Position numbers and translations under genes: made by a program | Assembly: GCA_018873245.2 (NCBI GenBank) | Contig: JAEMBT020000006.1 | Location: forward strand, 10,251,855-10,315,854 | Reading direction: 5' to 3' | Source of the DNA: Archegozetes longisetosus | Lineage: Eukaryota; Arthropoda; Arachnida; Sarcoptiformes; Trhypochthoniidae | Length of the DNA stretch: 64,000 nt | Shown: positions 1-11,910 of the stretch, piece after piece | Layout of the letters: every line of letters starts with the position of its first letter | How positions within the stretch are numbered: the stretch's first letter is position 1 | The notes under the pieces: model-generated | What the model was told of the DNA's origin: nothing | What the model saw: only the letters and a program-made list of their open reading frames with translations | Databases searched by the model: none

Positions 1-604
1 GGCTCATATGTGTCCATCTTCCATTTGCTCCTTTAATTCTCTATGCGATCCATTGAACGGACACATAACTAAGACGAGCACTTCTCTAGTGTTCGTAATT
101 AATGAAATGTTTTGACATTCTATTCGATTGAGTCACATAGTTTTTGTCATAAGAACGTTCAATTATTTTATGTTTATGTTATAACTGTTCTTAGATGTGA
201 ACATTACTTACTACTGATTCGAGATTAGCTAATACGTACTGAAAATGACTAATAATTAAGGAATTATTGTTCAGCTAAAGTTATAAACTGGATCTATTTG
301 AAAAAAGTAATAAACAAAATTATTAACATGTATCAGTTAGTATGCAACAAAACAAATGAGATGAAAGACATGCGCAAAACACTTATTGCTCTTATCTCAA
401 AAATTTCAATTGATAAATACTTCTGTGTTGTTATGAACGATCACAATCTGATTGAAATTTTCAAATTTCTAAGCTATTTCTTCAATGTTCTAATAATTGA
501 ATGAAACAAAAATAATGATCTACAAGTAAATGATTTGACAACAAAAGAAATGGATGATTTCTTAGTGGCAATAAATTATGATATGAATTAAAAACGATTC
601 AATT
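1..604. other. Left edge, upstream of GLCE
   Basis: AT-rich sequence with no gene I can name. On the minus strand positions 4-132 are open for about 41 codons, ending in a stop at 4-6. On the plus strand a different frame is open from the left edge to about position 113. Neither resembles a family I know. The rest is presumably the 5' flank of the epimerase gene. Confidence 0.4.
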
Positions 605-2341
605 ATGAAATTTCATATGAAAAGATTTTTAGCGATTCTTAGTTTTGGATGTATATCAATAATATGTTGGAATGCATTCGCTTATAATAAAGATATAAAC
701 CACACTAAATATTTGGCGTCAAATGGATTGGACACAAGATCTGAAACCAATCCAGAGAATGAAAATAAGTTAAATTGGATGAACTCATTCAAAAAGTTTC
801 AATCAATAGAATGTATAATTAACGAAGAATACGCAATACAATGTATTAAGCAACTATCTGAAGATTTGGTTTACATTCCGTTTAGTTTCATTAAGAAATA
901 CTTTGAAATTAATGGTAAGGTAGTTAAGAAGAAAGATGGCAAAGAAGTGTTTCAGTGGCAACATAGTTACTCGAAAGTTTATTACCCTCGAGAACAGTAT
1001 GACTCAAACGGACCCTTTTTATGGTTTGATAGCTATAACGTTGAAGTGAGAGATCGTGTCAAATGTGTTTCTGCAATAAAAGGAGTTCCCATCTCGACTC
1101 AATGGCAATCAAGCGGTCATTTCTACCCCATACAAATAGCGCAGTTTGGCTTAAGTCATTTCTCTAAGAACTTGACACTCGACGGACCACGAATTGTTGA
1201 ACTCGACTCTGGAGATTATATCAATCGAAGATTAGTTCAATATATTGTTCCTAAGAATGCGATTCTCAACAGAATCAATACCGATGATAGACCTAATGAT
1301 AAAGTTTTATTAGTTGATGGCAAAAACCTAATTTTAAAAATAAAAAGAAAGCCAAACAGTGATCTCAATCTGAGTTTTGATGTGAAACCTTTAGCCAATT
1401 TTTCTTTAACTGCCATATTAAAAACAGATATAAACAGCTTAAAAGAATACGCGGTTACTTATATGACCATTGATTTTGATATCTTAACGACTTCCACGAA
1501 CGTAATCTATGGTATTGGCACTGATAACAATTGGAAATCACTGACAAGAGATCTTGGCGTTGATCTGCAAAAAGGTTTGATAATAGCCGAGAAGAAACTA
1601 GCAGTAAAGGCACGAAATCTGCACTTAACTAGATTAGAACTTAATGGAAATGCTTTAATTGATAATATAAGACTGGCATCTTCTGCACACGAATCATACG
1701 CCAAGTCATCGGCCGATTGGTTTGTAGACAATCAAGAAGAGAATGGAGGCTGGAGTATAAAGACTAATAGGAAGTTATCGAATGGAGCACTGAGTTTGAA
1801 CGTTGGTTGGCATTCAGCTATGGCTCAGGGACAGGCCATCTCTTTGCTCACTAGAATGTATACCACAACCAATAACATGAAGTACCTTAATTCTGCCAAA
1901 AAAGCTTTGCAGCTCTTTGATATCGAATCAAAAGATAATGGTATCAAAACTAAGTTTCTTGACAAATACGTTTGGTATGAAGAATACCCGACTGTTCCGA
2001 GTTCGTTTGTCTTGAATGGATTTATTTACTCTCTCTTTGGTCTGTACGATCTGAGGATGGCATGTAATGACAGCTATTGCTTGAAAGCTGGTCAATTGTA
2101 TAGCGAAGGCTTGGCTTCATTGGAGAAAATGCTGCCTTTATTCGATTCTGGTTCGGGTTCAATGTATGATTTGCGTCACTTCGCGTTAGGTTCAGCTCCA
2201 AATCTTGCGCGTTGGGACTATCACACGACTCATATCAATCAGCTTCTCTTTCTTAATACTATTGAGAACAAACTTATTTTTCAAACAACAGCAAAACGCT
2301 GGATATCTTATATGAAAGGATATAAAGCTCCACATAATTGA
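605..2341 (+). CDS. Glce: D-glucuronyl C5-epimerase (heparan sulfate)
   Basis: Golgi enzyme that converts D-glucuronate to L-iduronate in heparan sulfate chains after N-sulfation. It is a single 578-residue exon, close to the 617 residues of the human protein. An N-terminal hydrophobic segment (about residues 9-25) after a basic start fits a type II Golgi anchor. The matches are strong: the HSYSKVYYPREQY block, the YNVEVRDRVKC block, FYPIQIAQFGLSH, the MAQGQAIS segment, WYEEYPTVPSSFVLNGF and ARWDYHTTHINQL. The last residues (RWISYMKGYKAPHN) align to the vertebrate C-terminus, so the protein is complete. I chose the ATG at 605 because it precedes the anchor. A second in-frame ATG four codons later is possible. 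Animal genes of this family often have several introns; this one has none in the coding region. Confidence 0.95.
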   Translation: MKFHMKRFLAILSFGCISIICWNAFAYNKDINHTKYLASNGLDTRSETNPENENKLNWMNSFKKFQSIECIINEEYAIQCIKQLSEDLVYIPFSFIKKYFEINGKVVKKKDGKEVFQWQHSYSKVYYPREQYDSNGPFLWFDSYNVEVRDRVKCVSAIKGVPISTQWQSSGHFYPIQIAQFGLSHFSKNLTLDGPRIVELDSGDYINRRLVQYIVPKNAILNRINTDDRPNDKVLLVDGKNLILKIKRKPNSDLNLSFDVKPLANFSLTAILKTDINSLKEYAVTYMTIDFDILTTSTNVIYGIGTDNNWKSLTRDLGVDLQKGLIIAEKKLAVKARNLHLTRLELNGNALIDNIRLASSAHESYAKSSADWFVDNQEENGGWSIKTNRKLSNGALSLNVGWHSAMAQGQAISLLTRMYTTTNNMKYLNSAKKALQLFDIESKDNGIKTKFLDKYVWYEEYPTVPSSFVLNGFIYSLFGLYDLRMACNDSYCLKAGQLYSEGLASLEKMLPLFDSGSGSMYDLRHFALGSAPNLARWDYHTTHINQLLFLNTIENKLIFQTTAKRWISYMKGYKAPHN

Positions 2342-3127
2342 AAACATTGATTGTTTTGGCGCAAAGTATGCTTTAATGAACGAAGTCTTGATCAATATCA
2401 AGGAATATTTTTTCACGAGTCAAATAAAGTGTTATATTTAATGGAGGCAAAGGCGACTTTGGAAATGAAATGCAATACTTAAACTGGTCTCATAAATGAT
2501 ATGACTTATAGGATTTATGAAATTTTTAGAATTTTTATGTATCAACGCAATGTTTGTCGTGTAATAATGAAGACATCTTTATATAAGAGAAACCCTATAG
2601 TCCTTAATCATAGTGCTTTTTAGATACATTAACTTAAATCATTTCCCCAGATTTGAATTGTAAATAAACTTTGACTTATGTCTAAATTAAAATATGAATT
2701 TTTGTATAAAACGTCTACTTTTGTCTTAGGAATCAAATGAATCATAGATCAATGGAAAATCTTTATTTTTAGTCTCAACAAATTAGGCAACGATATCATG
2801 AAGTATTGTGCCTAAAATGGTATTTTAACAAAATATATTAACAATATATCGAAATCTGAAGCCCAGTTATATGAGGCTAATTGATAGACAGACACAAACC
2901 TTAAATACTGGCTCATTGTTTTTATATATTAAACTGAGCTAAAAATCTTACTTCAATTAATGAAAAAAATTTAAATATTGTAATAATTAAATAACATAAT
3001 TAATCATTTAAAGCATTTCGTATAGAAAAAAATTCAATGGAATCAAAGAATTCCTATTAAAACCGTATTAACTTTGAATGTTAAGTCAGTTGGCTTTACT
3101 GTACACTTGAATTAAAACTAATTTTGA
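2342..3127. other. Convergent 3' region between GLCE and CAPZB
   Basis: The gap between two genes that end toward each other, presumably both 3' UTRs. AATAAA signals for GLCE occur at 2423-2428 and again at 2663-2668. Nothing else is recognisable. Confidence 0.5.
2423..2428 (+). terminator. Poly(A) signal of GLCE
   Basis: Perfect AATAAA about 80 nt after the GLCE stop codon. A second copy lies at 2663-2668, so either may be used. Confidence 0.5.
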
Positions 3128-4370
<1,243 letters not shown>

Positions 4371-5402
4371 TTCTATAAATAAATTAAATGGGCATAAACT
4401 GGAGAATAATTGTGATGGGAAATTGAGAAATTAAAATTAATAAATAATATTAATTTAAAGAGCAATTCAACAATTATTATTAGTCAATATGCTGATAATA
4501 CACTAAACCCTCCCAACAGCGGTGTGTCACCAGTCGTACAACATCTGCTCAATACCTTTTTACATATATTTCCGACTTTTGGGATATTTTATCAACTCTC
4601 CATTTAGGGATAAGTAGCTGCTCTCATTGGTCCGTTTTAATTATTCTTTTATTTCAAGTGATTTATTAAATAAATTAAATGAGAAAAAATTCATTACTAT
4701 GAAAAATATTAAGCTTTCTTATATAATTCAAATAAGATATTATTACTCGTCAAATCAATAAAAGAAAGAGTGATAGAGACTTTGAAAGCAAAAGTTTTGC
4801 TGAAAAGCACTAAACTTTAGGGGGTTTTCGTTGCATTGATATCTATAGTGTTAGAGAGAAAACTGAGAGTCATTTCCACTGAGTTTTCATTTCCCGGATT
4901 TATATACAGCTCGTACTCATTACAAGGTAACTTTGGGACAAAAGTCAACGACAACGAAAGTTATTTTTAAAAATTGAAAACAATAAATCAATTGTGTTTG
5001 TTAGATTTTTGCTACAAGTTTAAAATTGTGAGTTTGATTGAAGATGAAACTGAGTATTGATAAATAGTAAATACGATTTGGTGTTATTATTGCATAGAAA
5101 CAAAATCGGCAAACGTTCAAAAAACGCTCGAAACGTATTGTTATATTAATAAACCATAATTTGCCTTTACATGAGTCTTACATACCTAGAAGTCAGAGCA
5201 TATCCGCGTTCTCGACATTCAAGTTGAAGTTTCTTTTATTTACTTTTAAGTTTAAAAAAGTTTGGCGATATTTAAAGAAATCCTTGGTTTGGCCTAAATT
5301 TATGACAAAAACAATAAATGCGTTTCACTTAAGATATCACTTATTGGTTGAATTTACGTCAAATTATCTAAAAAGAAATTTATTGACTATAAATCTTCAG
5401 AA
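4371..5402. other. Divergent upstream region of CAPZB and CDK11
   Basis: About 1 kb between two start codons that face away from each other, so it should hold both promoters and 5' UTRs. A plus-strand frame open from about 5161 into the CDK11 start overlaps that gene in another frame and looks fortuitous. I see no clear TATA box. Confidence 0.4.
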
Positions 5403-7786
5403 ATGTCCAACTCAAGTGATCAAAGAAGTACTGAATCAGAAGACGGAGAAATAGAGCGCGAACCAAAGTATAAGAGAACTAAAAGAGATCGCGGACATGG
5501 ATATAAAGCAGAAGCTTATCATCACTCGAGACACAAGAAGCAGAAGAAGAGCTCGACTCCGAGTCCGGACTTGCAATCAGTCTCTGATGACAATATTTCC
5601 CCGATTGCTGACGAGGAAGAAGAGGATGAAGTGGAAGTAGAAGAAGATGAAGACACGTTCGATGAGCCAAATGAAGAATCGCTTGATATAAAACCACCGC
5701 AGGCACAAACTTCCAAAAGTTATTCATCAAACTCTTCTAGTTATTATCGAAATAGAAGTCAGAGATCAAGCAATAATCCTAAAGAGTCGAATCGATTGAC
5801 TAATGAGTCACCATTTAAGCAAAAAGACAGCAGATATCGTGATAGACATCGTCACAGGCCTAATAGATATGAAGATAACAGAAGTGGAAGAAGTGATGAT
5901 GACTTGAGAAGGAGGAGAAGAGATGATGACAACGAACAAGATTATAGTGGAAATAGATCGAGAATCAGTGATAAAGAGAAAACTTCCGATCGATGGACGG
6001 TCTCGGAAGAAAAAGGTTTGCGAAATAGAGACACGGAATCAACGGACAATTGGACTTCTAATAGATTACAAAAAAACAAATACAGCAAAGATGTAACTAA
6101 TCGTGAAAAGCAACGAAAAGCTTCGCCTAAAATGGAAAAAGGCAGTAAACCAGTGGCCTCTTCTCCAAGTTCTTCAACACAAAAACCAAAGCAGTCAACG
6201 AAAAAGTTGAGCTCTTTCATCGAAGTACAAGAAGTTGAGTTAAGTGAAGAAGAAGTTCTGAGTGAAGAGCATAACAGCGTTAGTGATGGAACACATTCTC
6301 CGAAAGATAGTAACAAAGACAGTGAAAGAAGTGATAATTCAGAACCTGATGAAAATAATGATGATAATGTTAGTAGTAACGATAAACAAGAACTTTTAGA
6401 TAATAGCAAAGAGAGTAGTGATAACGGCTCGAGAAATCCTCGAATTGTTATCGATCGTGAGGTTGTGTATTATCCACAATCAAATCCTGTGGACAGAAAT
6501 GTTTACAAAAGTAGTGACCACTTGGACGATATAGAGACGATGAATGACGAAGCAAAAGAAGAATTACCACCTTATTATCCAGCAATACAGGGGTGTCGTA
6601 GTGTTGAAGAATTTCAATGTATTAATAGAATAGAAGAGGGAACTTATGGTGTGGTCTATAGAGCTAGAGATAAAAGGACTAATGAAACGGTAGCACTGAA
6701 AAGATTGAAAATGGAAAAAGAAAAGGAAGGCTTTCCGATCACATCATTGAGAGAAATTAGTACTCTATTGAAAGCACAGCATCAGAACATCGTGACTGTC
6801 AGGGAGATAGTAGTCGGCAGCAATATGGATAAGATATACATTGTTATGGAATTTGTTGAGCATGACCTCAAAAGTTTGATGGAAACTATGAAACAGCCAT
6901 TTCTTTTAGGTGAAGTCAAAACTTTAATGTTGCAGTTGTTGCGAGCGGTCGCACATCTTCACGACAACTGGATTTTGCACAGAGATCTTAAGACTTCAAA
7001 TCTTTTATTAAGCCATAAGGGAATTCTGAAGGTAACTATTTTTGAACTATTTGATTTGTCTCAAGAAACTTAACTATATCTTCATTCAATTAATTTATCT
7101 GAAAGGTTGGGGATTTTGGTTTAGCGCGAGAATATGGATCACCACTCAAAGCATACACACCAATAGTAGTAACTCTTTGGTATCGTTCTCCCGAGCTCCT
7201 ATTGCAGGCTAAGCAATATTCATATCCGATTGATATCTGGTCCGTCGGTTGTATTTTCGGCGAACTGTTAACTATGAAACCTTTATTTCCCGGAAAGTCA
7301 GAAATAGATCAGTTGAACATAATTTTCAAGGATTTGGGAACACCTAATGAGAAGATATGGCCCGGATACGCAGACCTACCTTTGGTCAAAAAAGTCACGT
7401 TTGCAGAACATCCTTACAATAATTTACGCAACCGCTTAGGACAAAAGCTAACAGATCTTGGATTTGATTTACTCAACAGATTTCTAACTTACTGTCCTAG
7501 TCGTAGAATCACTGCAGAAGAAGCATTAAAGCACGAGTTTTTCAATGAAAGTCCACTACCAGTTGATCCATCGATGTTCCCAACATGGCCAGCGAAGAGC
7601 GAAGGTGGAGTTGGAGCACATTTACGCAAAGCTCAGAGCCCTAAACCTCCGAGCGGTGGCAAGCAGTTTGCGAAACAATTAGCCGGAGATGATGACGAAA
7701 AATTGATTGCGAACAGTGGATTTCACATGAGTTTACCAGTTCAGGGAAGGTCTTCAAAAGGAGGCGGTTTTAACCTCAAATTTTGA
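5403..7786 (+). CDS. Cdk11: Cyclin-dependent kinase 11 (PITSLRE kinase)
   Basis: Ser/Thr kinase that pairs with L-type cyclins and acts in transcription, pre-mRNA splicing and mitosis. Two exons, 5403-7031 and 7106-7786, flank a 74-bp intron; the product is 769 residues. Residues 1 to about 390 are low-complexity, rich in Arg, Ser, Asp and Glu, with an acidic run near residues 65-85, as in the long vertebrate isoforms. The kinase domain begins near residue 402 with the [11 protein letters not shown] glycine loop. It contains the diagnostic PITSLRE helix, the HRDLKTSN catalytic loop, DFG at the start of exon 2, and [11 protein letters not shown]. The intron splits the domain just before DFG (ILK-VGDFG). 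The C-terminal tail ends in a Gly- and Lys-rich segment. The ATG at 5403 is favoured because the protein starts with the MSNSSDQ-SEDGEIE context typical of the family. Confidence 0.96.
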
Positions 7787-8508
7787 CCATATTTTTACAT
7801 TTACTCATACTCTGTATATCAACATTGAATCAATAACATTATCAAACTCAGACCCTTTTAAGCATTAGTAGAGCAATCATTTATTTCATTACTTATATCC
7901 ATCTAATCCTTTGTAAATTAAATATGAAATTTATTTTGAATTAACATGTTTTGCGTGACTCAAATCCATTATGTTTTCATTATTGTAAGCCTTTATGGGT
8001 TACCTCCAATCCAATGGAAAAATGTGTACACTGCTAAGTCTATTAGATTAAGAAGTCGTTAGTTTCCTAAAAATGACTCTTGGTAGACATTTCATCAAAG
8101 CTATCATATATCAAATGATGGTTGGATTTGAACCCAAATTTTCACTTGAATTCACTTTCAGTACATTAGACGAGTGTTTATTCAAATTTTGAGTTTGAAG
8201 GCGTTTAAAAAGCTTGTTTGGAACTTGTGTTGAACTCCTCAATATAGGTTTGTCACCTAATCGTAAGTTTTCAAGGATGAGATATCATGTCATTCATCAA
8301 AGTCTTGTTTGAATAATGAGGTCTCAACTTAAATGAGTTAAGATTACAACTCCGTTCATTGTATGGCTTCAGTTAATAATTGATCATCTGTGAAAACAAG
8401 ACATGATCTCGTTTGGTGGAATTCTAATTTCTTACATTAAGTAAATTTATCGCTACATTATAAAGGATTTAAAAAAAGCTGAGCATCACAAAAATTGGAG
8501 ATCAACAG

Positions 8509-8576
8509 TGGCTCAGCCAGTAGTGATCTTCTGATGGTTGGGCACTCGTAACTCGAATCTGTCCCAAGTTTGATGA
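8509..8576 (+). repeat. tRNA-like (possible SINE) remnant
   Basis: The segment opens with TGGCTCAGCCAGTAG, close to an RNA polymerase III A box, and about 45 nt later has AGTTTGATG, a degraded B box. Related fragments lie nearby: GTAGCTCAGTCAC at about 8740, and on the minus strand GGGTTCAAATCC near 8118-8135, a near-perfect B box. It does not fold as an intact tRNA, so an eroded tRNA-derived SINE is the better guess. Confidence 0.3.
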
Positions 8577-11500
8577 AACAAGTTGTATATTTTTCAATAT
8601 GAAATTTTCTTAATCAAATGTAATTACTATGGAATAAATTGAAAATGTTGAATTATTCAAACTTAAAACTATAGGACAGTAGGTCTTAATTGAAAAAATA
8701 TGTCCAATCAAATTGAGTTTGATCGATGGAGGGCACTCGAAATATCGTAGCTCAGTCACTGAAGATTAGATTTAATACAAACTTATTACTCGAAAGCTCG
8801 ATCTAATTATTAGTTTTGCAAGAATCTTACTGATAAACTAGAACGCAATAATACAATAGAAAGAGTGGCAAATGTGTTTTTAATAGTTGTATTTTATTCT
8901 ATTTTTGAACAAAACTTATCTAAAATTTGCATCTCATTTCTTCCCAAACGATTTTTCTTTAGATTTTTCCTCGCGTTTGAGCCAAAGTTGAAAATGTTTG
9001 ATAAGTTTTTTTTATTTGTTTCCTTTTATTGTTCTCTTCTTCTAGGTTGAATGAAAAAATCTCACATTGAAAAGAATGAATCGATTTAATTGTCATTATA
9101 TCCTAGAAGTAGATGCAGGCAATGCGAGCAAATCCGTCTTATGTCTAATAAGTTAGGTTAAAGCAGAAAATTGCTAAAAATTCATTTATCGAAAGTATTC
9201 AATTAATAACTAACTTTTAATTTGTAGTGAGTTACTTGAATAATGTGGTGGGAGTAGTGATAAGTATGAAATTTGTTTAGAAGCGTTAAATGTTTTGAAA
9301 TAGAGATTCTTAAACAGTGTGTCTGAATGTATTATTTGAAAGAGCGAATGGAACGGTTCTCAACAACGCTTTATTCAATCCAATTATAGGCGAATGCGTT
9401 GTGAGTCCAAGTTATTGAGTATATATTTTTTGTGATGCTTGTATTAGCTTAAAGGCATTTCACTATTTCTTATTTCAATTACTAGTATTTTCTCGAGTTA
9501 TTTTCATGGGCTGGCTATAAGATAGGATTGGTTCCTATTTTTTTTATGTCAAAGTGAATATTTCAAGTATGAACTAAAGCCAAGAATGAGCCAAAAACGG
9601 CAATCGCTCTCGTGAGTCAGTCAACATTTCGATAATATTAAAGTTGTGTTTCAACAGTACAGTAAATGACTTAAAAATGATGCTTAGATGTCGAAAGAGA
9701 GGACGAAGAGAAGGTTGAGAATAGTTTAGAAATAGCTTTGAACAAGAAATAAAAAGTACTTAGAGAGGATGTGGAAGGATGTAGTTGAAGTGATTATTTA
9801 TAGATTTAATTAAGTAGATGTATGATAATTAAATAGAAATATAGTGCCTTAGGTACATGTTGAAGCATGCTTTTATTGTAGTTGCTACTCATCTTTAATA
9901 TGTCATCAACTATACCGATCTGTATATACTAGTGCTCTATAAGATCATATTGATATCTAACAAGTAAGATATAGATGTATAAACATATTGAAAAGCATAA
10001 TCATGAGCCCATAGTGTGTTTTTTCCTTTTTTCTTTGCCATAAAAGCCTAAGGTTTGACTAGCAGTCAGATAAACACAGTTGGCCTTATATTGAAAACTT
10101 CTATATAAAATTGTATTATTCATAATTTTTTGTTGATATAAGCTTTGTATGAACACTTTGTGTCCATTTCATAGTAACGTTCATGCGACAGCTCCAATAT
10201 TTAATAAAAGAAAAAAGGTTTTTACTCCTCTAAAAAGTACCTTGGAGAGCACACACTTAAATAATCTATTAATAAAAGATTAATTTTATTTTTAGAACAT
10301 TACTAACATGTTGAAAAAATTAGACCTTGCTTTACAAATAATATAATCTTTTCGCAAGCTTCGCCTTTGGATTACTTCTCTGTTGCTTCTAACCATCAAA
10401 GAGCCTTATTAATACTGAACTTTTAGCTTAGATTAGTATCCAAAAAGCCTATTTCTAGAGATTACATAACTTTTATGTCATAAACTGAATATTTATAGCG
10501 ATTAGATGAATTTTCAAATTTTGTTAGTAAGTTTAGAGCACCAATAGAAAAAATGAAACAACTTTGTTCGTAAGCTTATACTTCTGATTAATCTTAATAA
10601 TTCGATTTGTGAATAGTTTTTGCAACAATAAGTCATCTTAGAATGATTTTAGACTAAATTATTTGGTTAGACGCATAGAAAAGCATTCAGAAATGCATTA
10701 AATTGAAAACATACATCAAGAGATTGGGTGTGGTTCTAACACATATAATAACACATTGGGGTCATTCGCATAACATAATATTATTATATTATTTGTTAGG
10801 CATAAGTTTGTAGCAAAAAATTTGCTTCACACTCAATCTCAATGCTAGCTCGAGTAAACTGAAAGCATGACTAAATCAGCCAAATTTAGTCATTCTATCA
10901 AAGCTTACTGATTTCATCACAAACCAAGTCAGTTACTTACAGATTGGTTGAAGGTATCAGATGAACAAATCAGCTATAAGTTAGTAGTGATTCAGGAAAA
11001 TCAATGTAAATTTAGTCAAGGTTGAGGAATGACAATTTTTGGCAATTTGTGAACAATGTATGGAAACAAATATATTATATATGAAATTTAGAAACTTGAA
11101 TCCTATATCATAAAGATTGAATTGGAATATATATATATTTTTGAGTAAATCAGTTGACTCAGCTAATATTTAAGCCCCTATAATCATACTTTCTTGCAAT
11201 CCTATTGAGATACAATCAGTTTTTTTCATCAGATTTTTAAGGAGAGGAAGATATTTGAGAAAAGACGTGTTTAGAAAGAAGTTGATTTTGATAGTGCTGT
11301 TGGAGCAAATCAAATTGATTTTGTACAAACTCGAATTTGAGTGATCATATAAAGTCTATGCTTAGACTTTCTCTAATAAAGCCTTTTTTCAACTTTTGGT
11401 CAAATATGAAAATCTCGAAAGTTGATTTGTCCTTAAAAGCTTAAGTCGTATACTGTATAGTAATTGATTTATCTTCTATGTTGCAAGTATTCAGGCTGTA

Positions 11501-11859
11501 GTACATCTAATACATATCTATCTTCAACTATCAATATATCCAACAAAAGTATTTTTATACTACTGTCAAATTCAATTTAGAGTTGCTTTTCAACAAAACA
11601 AAGAGCTGATTATACACTACACACCAGCCATATTGAATGCACAAATGGTAACTAACCAATTGAAAAACTTGTGGTAATTTATCATCGCTTCAATAAGTTT
11701 ATAGTTGAATGTGAAAGAAATACTTGTGCCTTGATTCAAAGTTGTGACTGATTTGAAGAATGGTATTTTCCACAATCGCTATTTTATTTGCGCTAATACT
11801 CGTACAAATCAAAATATAGTACCTTTAGTGACAGTGAAAGCGGAGTAATGCACTTTGCG

Positions 11860-11910
11860 CGGCATCAAAGCATCATCATATGTCTTATTTTACGATATGA
11901 TGTGCTGCCG
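11860..11910. repeat. Imperfect inverted repeat
   Basis: The arms begin and end with CGGCA and TGCCG and continue with a CATCATAT/ATATGATG pairing, interrupted by a small bulge. The patch is more GC-rich than its surroundings. It could be part of a mobile element or a hairpin RNA. Confidence 0.35.

Noticed and set aside
298..504. Plus-strand open frame of 68 codons before GLCE
   Set aside because: It begins with TTG, is Ile-, Lys- and Asn-rich as expected from AT-rich noise, and has no family signature.
5161..5454. Plus-strand open frame overlapping the CDK11 start
   Set aside because: Different frame from the kinase, starts without ATG, no recognisable domain; it lies in the CDK11 5' UTR.
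5942..6409. 155-codon minus-strand open frame inside CDK11
   Set aside because: Shadow of the Ser/Glu-rich kinase N-terminus; its Leu/Ser-rich composition is the reverse complement of acidic and Ser codons.
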